Assembly: GCA_033557685.1 (NCBI GenBank)
Contig: JAWQRN010000011.1
Coordinates: forward strand, 1 to 57,965
Length of the DNA: 57,965 bases
Direction: 5' to 3'
Source of the DNA: Sperchopsis tessellata
Taxonomy: Eukaryota > Arthropoda > Insecta > Coleoptera > Hydrophilidae
The position numbers and the translations under genes were made by a program. Shown here one piece after another: positions 11,165 to 22,540 of this stretch (position 1 is its first letter; the number at the start of each line of letters is the position of its first letter). The notes beneath the pieces were generated by a model. It had not been told where the DNA came from and did not search any database. It saw only the letters and a program-made list of their open reading frames with translations.

Positions 11165-11885
11165 CGATTTTAAGTAAACTCAGCGATAAGTAAGGGAAGC
11201 GACCACAGCAAGCACATACATTCAGGGATGGTATCTAATATTTTAAATTTAAAACTATCTGTGTCGTAACAGTTCAATATCACATTCCTTTTCATGACTT
11301 TTAATGCATGTGGATTCAATTGCTGTATATAAGTACGCAGCTTATTGAAATTTCTGATGCCAATCATATTTCAGTCAGAAGATGATGACCTATGAGCGGG
11401 GATTAATTTGTGTTATGCCTGGTACTGTAATCATGGGTGGCAGCAAAACTTCGATATAAATGCAAGTTTTCCCTGATGCCAATCAAAAGTATAATTGTGG
11501 AGGGCAGCGTCATGATTCCCAGCTAAATGAGATTCCCTGTAACTCTTAGATCAAGATAATTCTATTAATATTTGTGTTAATAGTTGATCCCCAAGTGGTT
11601 ATACCGTCACACTATGAAAAAGGGTATGGTATGCAATCTTAGCCAAATCGTGACCAATTATATCAGACACCCTTCAAATAGTATAAAGGGCCCTCGATAA
11701 CTTAATTTCCAACTGTATCACTGATCGGTCTATGTCACCTTAAAGTCAATGGTTATGCCAAGGAACTTTGCGGAGCCACTAGATATTTCCGCTTTGTTAC
11801 CAAACTCGACAAGTGCCATCTTGTCTGAATTGAGATTTAGCACATTGCAAATTTGGCTTGACAAGTCACTGATTTTGGTTTATTT
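11165..11885 (-). mobile_element. LINE family C relic, 3' half
   Basis: On the minus strand this reads ICNVLNLNSDKMALVEFGNK and AEISSGSAKFLGITIDF, then a tail with RNFNKLRTYIQQLNPHALK. The plus-strand LINE at 26800-27560 has the same blocks in the same order (NSDKTALVEFDNKAEIS, RNFNKLPSHIQQLNLSA). The two are therefore diverged copies of one non-LTR family. This copy is 5'-truncated and full of stops. It abuts the neighbouring LINE fragment at about 11885-11890. Confidence 0.7.
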
Positions 11886-13870
11886 GAAAATTGTCTGCCT
11901 ATTGTTTATGATGTTGTGAACCAGTTTGCAGTTTTCTATATACAGTGAACACTTGATCTAAGGACCCCGATTTAACGGACTTCGGATTTAACGGACAACA
12001 TTTTCAGATATCAAAAATTATGTTTTTTCTTAACTCACAGTTATTTTCAACAATTTATAACGAATAAGTTGGAAAAACGCACTCTAGTAATTTCACTGAC
12101 AAGACACTATTTTGCCAGATGTTCGGAAGGTTAAGGTTTTTATGACATCAAGGCAACAATATGCGCTCGTGTGCTCGTCAATTTTTTGTATCGATATGAA
12201 ATTACTTATTTGTGCAAATAAATTTAGCTGAAGCAATATTATTACGTTTGAAAATGTATACACATATGTACTAAACGAAACATATGTTTCCTATCTATAT
12301 AAATACAAAGGTCATAAATTTATTTGTCATGCGGAACACGTCGAGTACTACTTAAAGAGGGTCATTTTTTACACTTCCAAGTATATGCCAACAGTCTATT
12401 ATGCTGTGTTTTAAACGAAAATAATATGAATTAATTTTAAATAAACTCCGGACTCGGTTCGCATTAATTACGGTAAGCGGGTAAATATATGATTTGTAAT
12501 TTAATTAACTTTTAGTTTAATATAGACATCTTTTTCGGATATTCGTATTTAAATGGCCAATCGCATTTAACGAACACCCCTTCCCCCTAGTAGTCCGTTA
12601 AATCGAGGGTTCACTGTATTTGTATATGAGTTTGCTAAAAAGTAGATTTTTAGTGAATGAAAGAAGCTCTATAGTTGTTGTCAATCTTGGCTTTCTGTAG
12701 AGCATTATTAAGACACTTGTTCATTATTAAATATACCACTTTTAGATTTCCCTTAGTACCAACACACCAGGCTGTGGAATGATAAGTAATATTCAACATA
12801 AAATAGTTTTGCACTGCAGTTGTTAAATTTGGTCATTTTTTTAAGTGCTCCTAACACTAGTATTATTTTGCTTATTATAATTGTTGTGTGTAAATCCCAG
12901 TTTAGTTTTCTGTCAATAGTAAGGCTCAAATATTTTACATAATACACTTGCCTAATTAGTTCGTTTTGAAGGTGATGATTTTTCCATGTTAGGTATATTT
13001 TTTTCGGTTTATCTATGTTAATTTGTTTCTGTCTTATACCCTTCATTCTTCTCCATGTCTTGAATGGATCATGCCAGTTCCTCTTTTGTTTTTTCAGCAC
13101 ACATTATTGTTCTTTATAAAAGTCACGTGTTCTTTATATCTTGGATCCAAAGTAGATACATGATTAGCCCTAAGACGGAATCCTGAGGCAGATCAATATT
13201 TAGGTTTTTGGATTCACTTTTAATTTGACCATTTATGGTTAACATCTCCTTATCTTGGAGAAATTTTCTTAATAAATCATTGGTGTTACCGTTAATTCAC
13301 AAAGCATACCAAGTAGTAGCGGCTCTTCCTATTCATCTCACCGTTCATAGTGCACAACACTGTAAACTATGTCTCATTATTTTACTAAAAACTATATTGC
13401 ACAATATCAAATACAAGCAGCAAGTGACTTCTGTCCATTTTTAAATATAGGTATAAGCTGGAAATGTGTTTTCAGGCTATATTCTTAACTATTACATCAC
13501 CTGTCGATGTCATCAGGTCCGGGTACTGAGTGGATTTTAATGGTAGAAATTATATTTAGTATCTCACTTTTAATTTTTGGGCATATAAATATGCTTTTGT
13601 CAAGAAATGTTTGTTTATTATATAAGCTACTTCCAGTTCAATACTTATTTCTGTAGTTCCCACGTTTAGCTTCTTAATCTCTGAATTGTCAGATTCTCTT
13701 TTAGGTTTTCCGATAGCTTTGTATATTACTTGCCACATCTTTCTTTGATTAGTTTCACATCTCTCATGATCTGTTAATTGAAGTACACTTCTTTTCTGTT
13801 CTGAAGTAGATTGGTTGTTATATTTTTAAGTTTCTTGTATATCCCTGTTTTCCTAATTTCATAACAAAAA
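11886..13870 (-). mobile_element. LINE family D relic, interrupted by a pogo-type element
   Basis: Reading leftwards on the minus strand: a linker block (KMWQVIYKAIGKPKRE, NVGTTEISIELEVA, 13738-13556); motif B as LPQDSVLGLIMYLL near 13180-13210; then INIDKPKKIYLTWKNHHLQN and VKYLSLTIDRKLNWDLH (12753-13100), the region after the palm; and finally LYRKPRLTTTIELL near 12700. A 674-bp element at 11943-12616 splits the C-terminal part, which resumes at 11886-11942 as ENCKLVHNI. There are many frameshifts. It is Jockey-like in overall layout. Confidence 0.65.
11943..12616. mobile_element. Pogo/Tigger-type miniature element with TA target duplication
   Basis: The left end CAGTGAACACTTGATCTAAG and the right end, read as reverse complement, CAGTGAACCCTCGATTTAAC, are similar inverted repeats. 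TA stands outside each end (11941-11942 and 12617-12618). GATTTAACGGAC and related words recur inside both ends. I see no transposase ORF in its 674 bp, so it is non-autonomous. The CAGTGAACCCTCGATTTAACGG-type terminus plus TA duplication is typical of the pogo branch of Tc1/mariner. Confidence 0.8.
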
Positions 13871-14256
13871 TGTAGAAAAATATGCTTACTAACAAAAAAC
13901 TGATACGAAGGAAAAAGCTAGATCCAAAGTATACGAGCCAAAATACCCTTGTGGCAATTCAAAATATCTACCACCAAAGGTGAAAAATTTCGATAATATA
14001 TTTACTTTACCCTCTGGTGGTTATTGATATTACATGCCTTACATTCTAAATTCACTTAGGTCAATAATAGTAATAAAACTACTTAAATCATTTCTAATTC
14101 CGATTTGTTGACATGCATGGAAATTAATTAATTCATACAGACAATTTTATACTTACAATTAATTTCGTACGAAAATATTTATCGAATACTTTCTATTAAA
14201 TTTTCACAAAAAATAACAAAAACTTAATATCACTTCTTCTGCACGTTTCTCACGTT
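13871..14256. other. Non-coding stretch
   Basis: AT-rich with no recognisable domain, repeat or RNA. Confidence 0.3.
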
Positions 14257-14296
14257 TTAACAACCAACTAGCGTAACAATGTACGAAAGTGAACTA

Positions 14297-14316
14297 GCAA
14301 CGTTGCTCAGTACGAG
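14297..14316 (-). promoter_or_regulatory. 20-bp motif shared with the PSMB1 upstream region
   Basis: On the minus strand this reads CTCGTACTGAGCAACGTTGC, identical over 20 bases to plus-strand 23875-23894. Flanks do not match. It contains the palindrome GCAACGTTGC. It may be a regulatory site or a fragment of a repeat. Confidence 0.4.
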
Positions 14317-14529
14317 ATATAGCATCCGTCGTGTGAACAGAAATAAGTACGCGAGTAACGTGTATCTCTCTTCAACATTCGCAAATGATACCTTCCTTTT
14401 GTTGAACTTCTTCCTAAAAATAGAATAAATGGTAAAATTAGTCCTAGTTTCTACACTAGGGTAATTACTTAGTGTAAAATACAGAACTAAAGCTAAAGCC
14501 CCACTCAGCACAGCGGATTTTGGGCATAC

Positions 14530-14720
14530 TTACCTCTCTCGGATATGTGTCGCCCAAGAATTCCTCCTGACACAGGTGAGGTTGGGTTGCAGTACTTACA
14601 CTCGAACCTCAAGCGAACTTGGGGAGTTTATGCTTGAAGTGAGGAATTTGGGCATCGTACTGTCCATCTCGCTAGTCAGAGAGTTGTGGGATTGTCACAA
14701 ACTCATCTACTGTGTCAATC
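14530..14720 (-). other. Possible non-coding exon with strong 5' splice sites
   Basis: On the minus strand, GAGAGAGGTAAGTATG near 14535 is a near-perfect donor, and a second donor-like GAGTGTAAGTAC lies at about 14593-14605. The stretch upstream of them (to about 14720) has more GC than the flanks and no long ORF. A 5'-UTR exon of the minus-strand gene at 8455-9066, or a non-coding transcript, would explain this. The link is speculative. Confidence 0.25.
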
Positions 14721-16069
14721 ATAAGAACGTAGGTTAATATAACTTTCGATAAGTTTCTTACAGTTTAAGTATACGAACTTAATTATATTCGTGTACATAC
14801 TTTACAAACAACAATTAATTGTGTAAAATAAGACATTGTGTCATAACATTCAAATTCATCCTTTCACTCCAACTTTATCCTTCCTATAACTTCCCTAATA
14901 CAACGCACGAGAAGACAAGTCCACACACATACACGTCTACAGCTATTACAATCAAGGTAAAAAAAAAATACTTATTCATTTCATGTACAAGAAATTTACT
15001 CATATTTACATGAGACAGAAACCTTGCCGTTATATTTACAGTTTACATAGAAGAAAAACGCAACCAAGCGTAGCATTTTGATTCTTCTAGCCGTATAAAT
15101 ACCAACATTTTGGTCAATTCGAACCGGATAAATAGAAAGTTTCTTGTAATTGTAAAAACATTTTTCACAATTCCTTTTCGGTTATTACCTTAACAATACA
15201 CCACATAAACATGTCTTTAACTCAAAAGCAAAAAAGACATTAAGAACCGGATATTGAAATTTAAAAAAAAATGAACACGATTATCACGGGATGTACTCGA
15301 TTCAATAAACCCGGAAAATTTATATATAACTTTATTTCTAGTGAAATACAAGGCAGATTGCACATCGTACGGTTTCACTCAAGAAATTAGAACAAAATGT
15401 CTTTCAATTAGAAGTAATTTACGATAAATTACGTTCAATTCAAGACCCATCGAGTCGGACAGTTAAATCCTCATAAAAACTTTTAAAAATAAGTATACCA
15501 TAATTCAATGGCGATGAGTTAACAAAATTTCCAACTTTTAAGGATATGTTCATATCTTTAATGCATAATACCCCCCCACCCTGATATTTTTTGAATGGTT
15601 CCGGAATCGAAGCTCATATACCTCTTATATTTTTAAATTTCGTTGTAAAGAAACCTTGATTGAGTTGATATCAGAAGGAAAATAACAAGGATACATAATT
15701 CACGTCAAGGGGCCCATCATGACGACTTAATTGAGATAAACAAAATATAAGCCATGGAAAACAGAAGGGCAGACAAAGGTAAGTTTTAAGGAAGGTAGAT
15801 CACTAGTTATTGGGTAAAATTTATATTAATATATGTTCGCTGCTTATAAATTGCATTATCAAGTCAAATATTGTCTTTTTGTTAGTGTAGTAAATTGAAA
15901 TAAGTAACGCCTTGTTAACTTAACATCTTAAACTTTTTTATTTGATAGAGGAACACACTTTAAAACACACGTTACAAAAGAGAAAGAATTTAAATTACAT
16001 CGTTATTTATGTACTTGAGAACAGAGAACTATGTTATAGTTGCATTGAGATATATTACCAACTTATGAA
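14721..16069. other. Non-coding region
   Basis: AT-rich. I see no gene, RNA or clear repeat. Confidence 0.3.
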
Positions 16070-17222
16070 AGTAAAAAATTTAAATATAAAATATATGTAA
16101 ATGTATTACAGTATACACCTTTTAAAAGGCTTATTTATTAATAAAGTTTATTTACATCTACCATTAATGGGGTACCTCCCTTCAGGAGCTGTCTCAGTGT
16201 AGATTATTATTTTACACTAATATAGTTACATTGTATACACCATAGAGGATTTAATGATTGATAAAGTTTATTTATGTCTACCAACAATGGAGTACCTCCC
16301 TTCAGGAGTTGTTTCAGTTTAGACGAGTATTTTCCACTAATATAGCTACATAGTATACATCAAAGGGGACTTATTTATTGATAATGTTTATTTACATCTA
16401 CCAACAATAGGGTACCTCCATTCAGGAGCTGTCTCAGTGTAGATTATTATTTTCCACTAATATAGTTACATAGTATACACCATAGGGGAGTTAGTGATTA
16501 ATAAATTTATTTAAATCTACCAACAATGGTGTACCACCCATCAGGAGCTGTATCAGTGTAGATGATTATTTTCCACTAATATAATTACATAGTGTTACGA
16601 ATTTACTGGGTTCAATTTAAAGATATTTAATTTATTTACAGATTTAACACTAACATTTTATTTACAAGCACTTATTCACTAATTTAACTAACATTTTATT
16701 TATAACCACTAACTATTTACATTTAATATTTTATTTATATCACCCGAGCGCGTTACACTTCTTGTGTACTGAATTGAACGGAAATCACTTGTAAACTGAC
16801 TTCCCCATCAGACGCCGGTCCCTTTAATAGCCAGCAGCTGGATCTTAGTCGGTAACCGTTATGCTTTTCGTTTGTTTTTCTTAGGAATTACGAGCAGGCG
16901 GCCGCATACAGAAATTCTAAGATATCTGGCCAGCTGCAGATATAAATTATGGGAAATTTGACCAGCTGCATACGTACGTGTGCAAACTGGATTCTTTGAA
17001 TTTTGGTATTAACGGTTATCCTTCAACACCTGAAGTATTGCTAACTCGACATCGGATGTAAAGGCGGTAATATTTTGTAACAATAGTACACATCATAGGG
17101 GACTTATTGATTAAGTGTATTTCCTTAGTATATTATATATAAAATAGTGTTTCGATTTAAATTCATCAAATGTTTGTTTTATTTTTAAATTTGGTTTCAG
17201 GAGGCTGTCTCAGTGTAGAAGG
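16070..17222. repeat. Tandem array of a ~120-bp unit, split by a solo LTR
   Basis: The word GTTTATTTACATCTACC and variants start at 16146, 16266, 16386 and about 16505, a period of 120, 120 and 119 bp. Each unit also carries GTACCTCCCTTCAGGAGCTG, CTCAGTGTAGAT and CCACTAATATAGTTACAT. The fourth unit runs into the LTR at 16593. The array resumes at 17083 (ATAGTACACATCATAGGGGA), and a last partial unit (CAGGAGGCTGTCTCAGTGTA) lies near 17200. Identity between units is high but not perfect. Confidence 0.85.
16593..17082. mobile_element. Solo LTR, 490 bp, with ATAG target duplication
   Basis: The element starts TGTTACGAATTTACTGGG and ends GGTAATATTTTGTAACA, so it has TG...CA termini within a short inverted repeat (TGTTAC/GTAACA). 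ATAG precedes it (16589-16592) and follows it (17083-17086). Removing the element and one ATAG restores the expected tandem-unit sequence TTACATAGTACACATCAT. The 4-bp duplication suits a Ty3/gypsy-type LTR. No internal coding region remains. Confidence 0.85.
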
Positions 17223-17364
17223 TGAAGATCTATTGTGTATATAGTATGTACGTTTAAAATGCTGTGTTAAATGTGGCGAGTGTTATATTGTGTTATAGTT
17301 TCAAGTAATTCGGTTACATGAGTCGTTAGTTTGGTGTCGCGAGTGTTAATAGATTTAGATTTGC

Positions 17365-18156
17365 ATGTTAATCGTTTTACGTTTAAGAGGAGTGATGTTT
17401 GTTTCTGATTACGTTTCGATATGATGGATGCTCTGCTTAGAAGTGTGTGCAGGATGGGCAATTTCGAGGGCTGTTGTATGGGTTACCTTTGTCGGTAATA
17501 GAGGTGGAAAGGATTGTTCAGATAGTGATAGCTCAACTTAATAATTTGAATGGCCAAGTCGAAAATGTAAATGTCAACTTTTGTTTGAGATATAAGTTTA
17601 AGTTTCAACTTTGCGGCATTTGCATGTAGCTCGGTTATTTGGCTAGATGCCATAGTATTGTATAAACGTTACGTCATTTTACAGTATTATGGTATGTACA
17701 CAAATAGCAGAGATACAGTAACTTGTCACATGTTTTAATATTTATTTTCTACCTATAACTTGGAAACGAAAGTTTATGTTTCATTTCTGATCTTCATATT
17801 CATATTCTCTTGAAAAGCAAGTCCACAACCACATGGACTTTTGTTTCCATCCTTCTTATTTACAAAGCTATCTATGTAATACGGTCGAGACTGGGAGCGC
17901 TTATATACACAGATATGGATGATGTCTAGATTATTTAAATGATAATCATAGGCAAATATGCACAAAGTTTTACGCGCACGAGAATGTTTGATTTTTAGTT
18001 ACATATTAATCGTTAAAGTAGTGTTTGTTTCTGGTAATGTTTAGGTAAGGTGGATGTTCTGCTTACAAATGTGTACAGGATGGGCTATTTTCGATGGTTG
18101 TTGTGTCGGTTACCTTTCTAGGCAATAGAGGTGGAAAGGACTGTCCTGATAGTTAT
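17365..18156. repeat. Pair of diverged direct repeats (~160 bp each)
   Basis: 17365-17530 and 18002-18156 share GTTAATCGTT/ATTAATCGTT, AGTG(A)TGTTTGTTTCTG, GTGTGCAGGATGGGC/GTGTACAGGATGGGC and CAATAGAGGTGGAAAGGA in the same order, at roughly 80% identity by eye. The spacer of about 470 bp has no recognisable gene. They might be LTR remnants or a segmental duplication. Confidence 0.65.
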
Positions 18157-18724
18157 GGGTACGTTTTTTGGGTCGGTCACGAAATTTGATGTGTAAAGTT
18201 TAGATTGGTAGTTAGCAACGTGTCTAGGCGATTCTTTTCACTTCTTGCTAAAAATGGATCAATTTAGGACTCGACATTTTCTGATACTTTCACAGGAGGG
18301 TTAAGTGTACTCAAATAAGTTCGCTAGAAGCTCAACTTTGTCGTCGGGATCAAAGACAAGAACACGTCATCGCCAACAAGTCCCTGATGAACCGCAGCGG
18401 GTTTCAACAACTGTCTAGTGCAGTGTTTCCCAACCTTTTTCTCCTCACGAACCCCTTCTAAAATCCGAAAGAACTTGGCGAACCCCCTATGTAATCGTTA
18501 ATGACATATAAAAAAAAATTAAAATTTGATAGAACATTTATTTTCCATATTGCACAATAGTTCATAACAAGGAACGAAAACATAATCCTAAAACATCAAG
18601 TACATATAATAAGACTAAAATGATAGCTACAAAAAAATAAATACAAAATCAATTCAACAAACCAAATTTGAAAAATCTCTTAATGGGAAATTTGTGACTG
18701 CTTGATGGAACAAAGCAATTCAAA

Positions 18725-18772
18725 TTAAATGTAATAGACTTCCACGGTTTCCACCCGGAAACAACATTCATA
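18725..18772 (-). repeat. 48-bp R1 fragment (copy C) with 14-bp target duplication
   Basis: CAAAGCAATTCAAA stands before (18711-18724) and after (18773-18786) the insert. The insert joins TGTAATAGACTTCCACGG, one end of repeat R1, to TTTCCACCCGGAAACAAC, a piece of R1 in reversed orientation. It lies within the hAT element and is therefore younger than it. Confidence 0.75.
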
Positions 18773-20002
18773 CAAAGCAATTCAAAGTTTGGCTCAATAT
18801 CTGATAATTTCAGTCTTATATCAGGTTATGCATTTAATCTATTTCTGTATTTATCTTTCAGATAAGTATATGTTAAAAATCCTTTCTCACATAGATATGT
18901 TGTGCAAAAGGGTAATAGAACTTCAATGGCTTTTTTTGTAAGAACAGGATATTCATTTTTAATACTGAGCCCGAAGTCAATTAAAGAGTGATCTTTCAAA
19001 ATATCTTTTAGAGAACTGTCACAGTATACTCTATGAGTTTTTCTTTTTCCAGTAAAGTTAGAGGGGTTTCTAAACTTACATTTCCTTGAAAAGGACTAAG
19101 TATCCAGTTGTTTGAGAGGGATATATTGCATCTGTTGAGAAAATAGTCATCGAAAGTAAATTGAAGATGTTTCAGATGTTCATATTCCTTTTAATGTTTA
19201 CGTCCTGTAATTTCCAAAGTCCTCACAAAGCGCATGGAATAGACGGCAATATGTAGCAAGCGATTTTATAAAATTTAGAATTTTTACAGAATCACTTAAA
19301 GTAGTAGATAACTCTACAGGAATACGCTTACATGCCAATACTTGTCAATGAATACAGAAATGAGTCCGTTAAATTTTCTCGTTGATTTTCTTTACCCGTT
19401 CCACAAAACTAGAAAATTTTCCGGTCATTGATTTTGCACCATCTGTACACACACCCACACAATAAGATCTGTTTATTGCATTTTTTTCAAAATAACCATT
19501 CATCATATCAAAAATTGCTTTTCCGGTTGTACAGGTTTTCAAATGTTTTGCAAAGAGTACGTCATCTTGAACGATATTCGTGAAAATATATCTAACGTAG
19601 ACAAGCAAAACAGCGGCGTTTGCTACATCGGTTCGACTCGTCAAGCTGAATCGCAAAATAATTCAATTTTATTCTCTTCAAAAGTTCGTTCTCCATATCA
19701 TTAGCCAAATCATTAATTCTACGAGACACCGTATTGTTTGATAAGGGAACCAGGTCAATTTTCCTTCTGCCTTTTCTCCAACCATACATTTCACGATATC
19801 TTTTGACTATGGTGCAATTAAATTTTCTGCCATTGTATGTGCCTGTCCAGATCTTGCAATTCTATAACTTACTCGAAATGATACCTCAAGGGCCATTTTA
19901 CTATCTTCGTTTGAAGACAGGAAAGAAGAGACACTACACTTTTTATTATCTGCTAATTTTCTTTTAAAATACTCGAGAGGTTTATCCCTGTGCGTCGGAT
20001 GT

Positions 20003-20266
20003 TTATTTTTTGAGGTGTCTACGAAGAAGTAATGGTTTTAAACTGCTGTAGGCAAGAACTTCGTTGCAGATTACACAAAGCGGTTTACGTTCTGACCCAG
20101 TAAAATAAAAACCCATTTGTAAACAGTTGCTGTCATATTTTCGCTTTTTCCCTTTATTCTCACCGTGTTCACAATTTTTTTCTTTGTTTTTAGTCTGGTG
20201 AAATTGTAGCTCACTACAGCTTTCAGTATCATCATGTTTTATTTCTAAACGCCCGTTTTTAACCAT
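20003..20266 (-). pseudogene. hAT transposase N-terminus with BED zinc finger (broken)
   Basis: An 87-residue frame opens the transposase of the element at 18421-20970. It has an acidic and basic N-terminal tail (about residues 1-45), then KRKYDSNCLQMGFYF and a CVICN knuckle at about residues 65-69, with the histidine part RRHLKK at the end. The frame stops there, although the related transposase continues in another frame to the left. Confidence 0.75.
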
Positions 20267-22033
20267 CTATTCATAATAAAATTGGGGTATATTAATTATG
20301 GAAAGTTATGTACGCGAGAAGAATTTCACTAAACTAACAAAATCACAGTAGCCATACTACTAATCGGGAACTAAATCATTCAAGGTTTACAAGCCACTGT
20401 ACGAACATCTGACTCGACTATTAAAATATATATGTTTATATGTTGATATTCTAAAATAAAAAAAGGAATTAAGAAGCGAGTGAACAGGAAATTCAATAGG
20501 CAGAGGATGATGTTGTGTGACTCAGAAATTGGCGAGAGCCCTTTCCGTGTTACACAGCTTAAATTTTGATCCGTCTTACACAACACTCACATATAAATTA
20601 ATTTTTTTTGCGTTTATTTTTCTTTGCGATTTAAAATCCCGCATTACAATATTAAGAACTTATTGATTTATCGATTATGCAGTCTCTCGGCCGATTATTA
20701 GCCAAGTATTTCTACTATCGCAATTACAAAAATAATATCATTTTTTGATATTGGACTGTTGCGAGGCTTCAGATAGGTCACAACTTAACTTCGTCTAATC
20801 TTCCGCTCGGTCACAGACACGATCTAAATCGTCCAGAAAAAAAGCAGGATCCCAGCCATCAAAAAAAAAAAACAAGGTGGAAAGAAAAATCGGCTGCTAC
20901 CCCTCCCATTACAATATTATTTTCGCGAACCCCTTTGTACACCCTGCGAACCACCGGTTGGGAACCACAGGTCTAGTGCATTACTAGACTGCCTTGTCAG
21001 TTAATGACATTTCCGAGTACTTTTTCCAGAACACGATTATTTTGCTTGATTAGCTAGCAAACCTTGGTTGCGCACTGCGAAAGGCAACTTTTCATCGACT
21101 CTTTCAGCTTTTCCACCGCTAGCTCAACTTCGGCGGGAGAGTTCAGCGCAAAAGCTGCACCAACCTATTAGTAAATCTTTGCAGTATACTTGGTCCAGAC
21201 GGTTTTGACGTGTAGCCATTGGACCGGGGCCCTTATATTCGACCCCGTGTCTGTCAGTCGAAGCATCACCGGATTTTGATCGCAGTCCAGTTCAGACAGA
21301 GGCCATGATTCTTAGTTACACGTGATTTCACAGAGTATAGCCATGGCAAAGACGTCATCATTCCCTCTTCAGAAGGGATAATGGTCGGTTCCTCGAGAAC
21401 TACTATAACTAAATCTTGCGATTCAGCGTAACGATACAACGTTGATCCTCTTGAATTTCTCGTCTGAGAGTTTCATGTCTTATGGATGACACCCAAATCT
21501 CCAGCTATAAAAGCTGGTGATGTTATGCTTTATAATGTGGCTAGGTCATCTACCTCGAGTTGAAGGTTTGAGCGGTTAGACACTGACGCGAGTAGCGTCT
21601 ATGCCCACCTTTTCTAGCTATCACCGTTTTCGCTTCAACAGTCTGGAGTGGTGAACAATCAACCAGTAAGTGCTGCTTCTCTTTATGAGAATTGCTGTTT
21701 ATTTATCACTGGTGAAAAGTACACCTTAAGTTATACTTCCAGTATTACATGGGCATTGCATTTGTCATCATCCCCTCCTATGTCAGGTCATTGTTAAACC
21801 TAACGACTTCTGAAAGCTTTCAATGCGGCGAGTTATCATCAGTCTATCTTGAAGCCTCATTCAGTCCCTATCTGAACGAGTCGATTTAAAGCAACGAGTC
21901 TGCATTTTCACTCTCTTTAGCGTTTTCTATACGAGATAGAATGTTATACACGATTTATATTCGTACAGTAAACTATAATAACGCCGATTGAGGTTGTATG
22001 TCAGCTGGTGTACCCCCACGTGGGCAAGTGAAA

Positions 22034-22034
<1 letters not shown>

Positions 22035-22092
<58 letters not shown>
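22035..22092. repeat. (AT)n microsatellite
   Basis: About 29 uninterrupted AT dinucleotides within the poorly explained part of LINE E. The Tyr-Ile run in the overlapping ORF is an artefact of it. Confidence 0.95.
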
Positions 22093-22095
<3 letters not shown>

Positions 22096-22471
22096 TGTTT
22101 CTTATATGCTTTGGTTCTTGTACATGTTTTGACCACTTATCCACAACTTTATTAATCTACAAACCGATATCTTGATTCCAATATTTCATCGCGTCCAGAG
22201 GCAGAACCAGCCATGATCAGATACAGAGTAGCTAGAGAAGCAATTATTTGGTAGAACTATTGTACTGTTGATAAAGGCATTTATTATCTCTTTCTTTTTA
22301 TTATATATCAGATATATGTATTGTAGAATCTTCTGAAAAGACCAACGAGCTAGAAATACACGTACACTTCCCTAAACAATTTACGTTCGTCTTAAGCGAG
22401 ACTTTCAAAAGATCCGTCGAAAGCATATAAACATTTAAATCTCCTAATCGTATCATCTTGGCCTATTCATT

Positions 22472-22540
22472 AAACAATTCGATCTATTCAAATAAACAAT
22501 TCGATCTATTTCAATAAACAATTCGATCCGATTCACTAAT
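22472..22540. repeat. ~22-bp minisatellite, three units
   Basis: AAACAATTCGATC occurs three times in tandem with spacers TATTCAAATA and TATTTCAATA. A short local expansion. Confidence 0.8.

Larger units (their letters stand above)
18421..20970 (-). mobile_element. hAT element (BED-finger, ZBED5/SCAND3-like) with 8-bp target duplication
   Basis: GTCTAGTG stands on both sides (18413-18420 and 20971-20978). Terminal repeats are CAGTGTTTCCCAACC on the left and CTGTGGTTCCCAACC on the right (reverse complement). The transposase is on the minus strand. It starts near 20266 and has a BED-type finger (PLCVICNEVLAYSSLKPLLL), then SRRINDLANDMENELL and NYFAIQLDES, then CVGVCTDGAKSMTGK (19369-19656). Near 18830-18900 there is a C-terminal remnant related to the FATTYLCE...KYRNRL dimerisation block. 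Frameshifts at about 19600, 19800 and 20000 make it inactive. The 2,550-bp length suits the family. Confidence 0.9.

Noticed and set aside
14526..14720. ATACTTACCT followed by GTGAGGTTGGGTTGCA, suggesting a U1 snRNA gene
   Set aside because: The body does not fold or space like U1: SL I is missing about 20 nt and there is no clean Sm site. ATACTTACCT is simply a consensus 5' splice site on the minus strand.
16070..17222. Regular repeats that might be a CRISPR array
   Set aside because: The 120-bp units are repeated along their full length with no unique spacers, and the setting is an insect nuclear genome.
21927..22136. ORF with a repeated Tyr-Ile tract
   Set aside because: It is the translation of the (AT)n microsatellite at 22035-22092.
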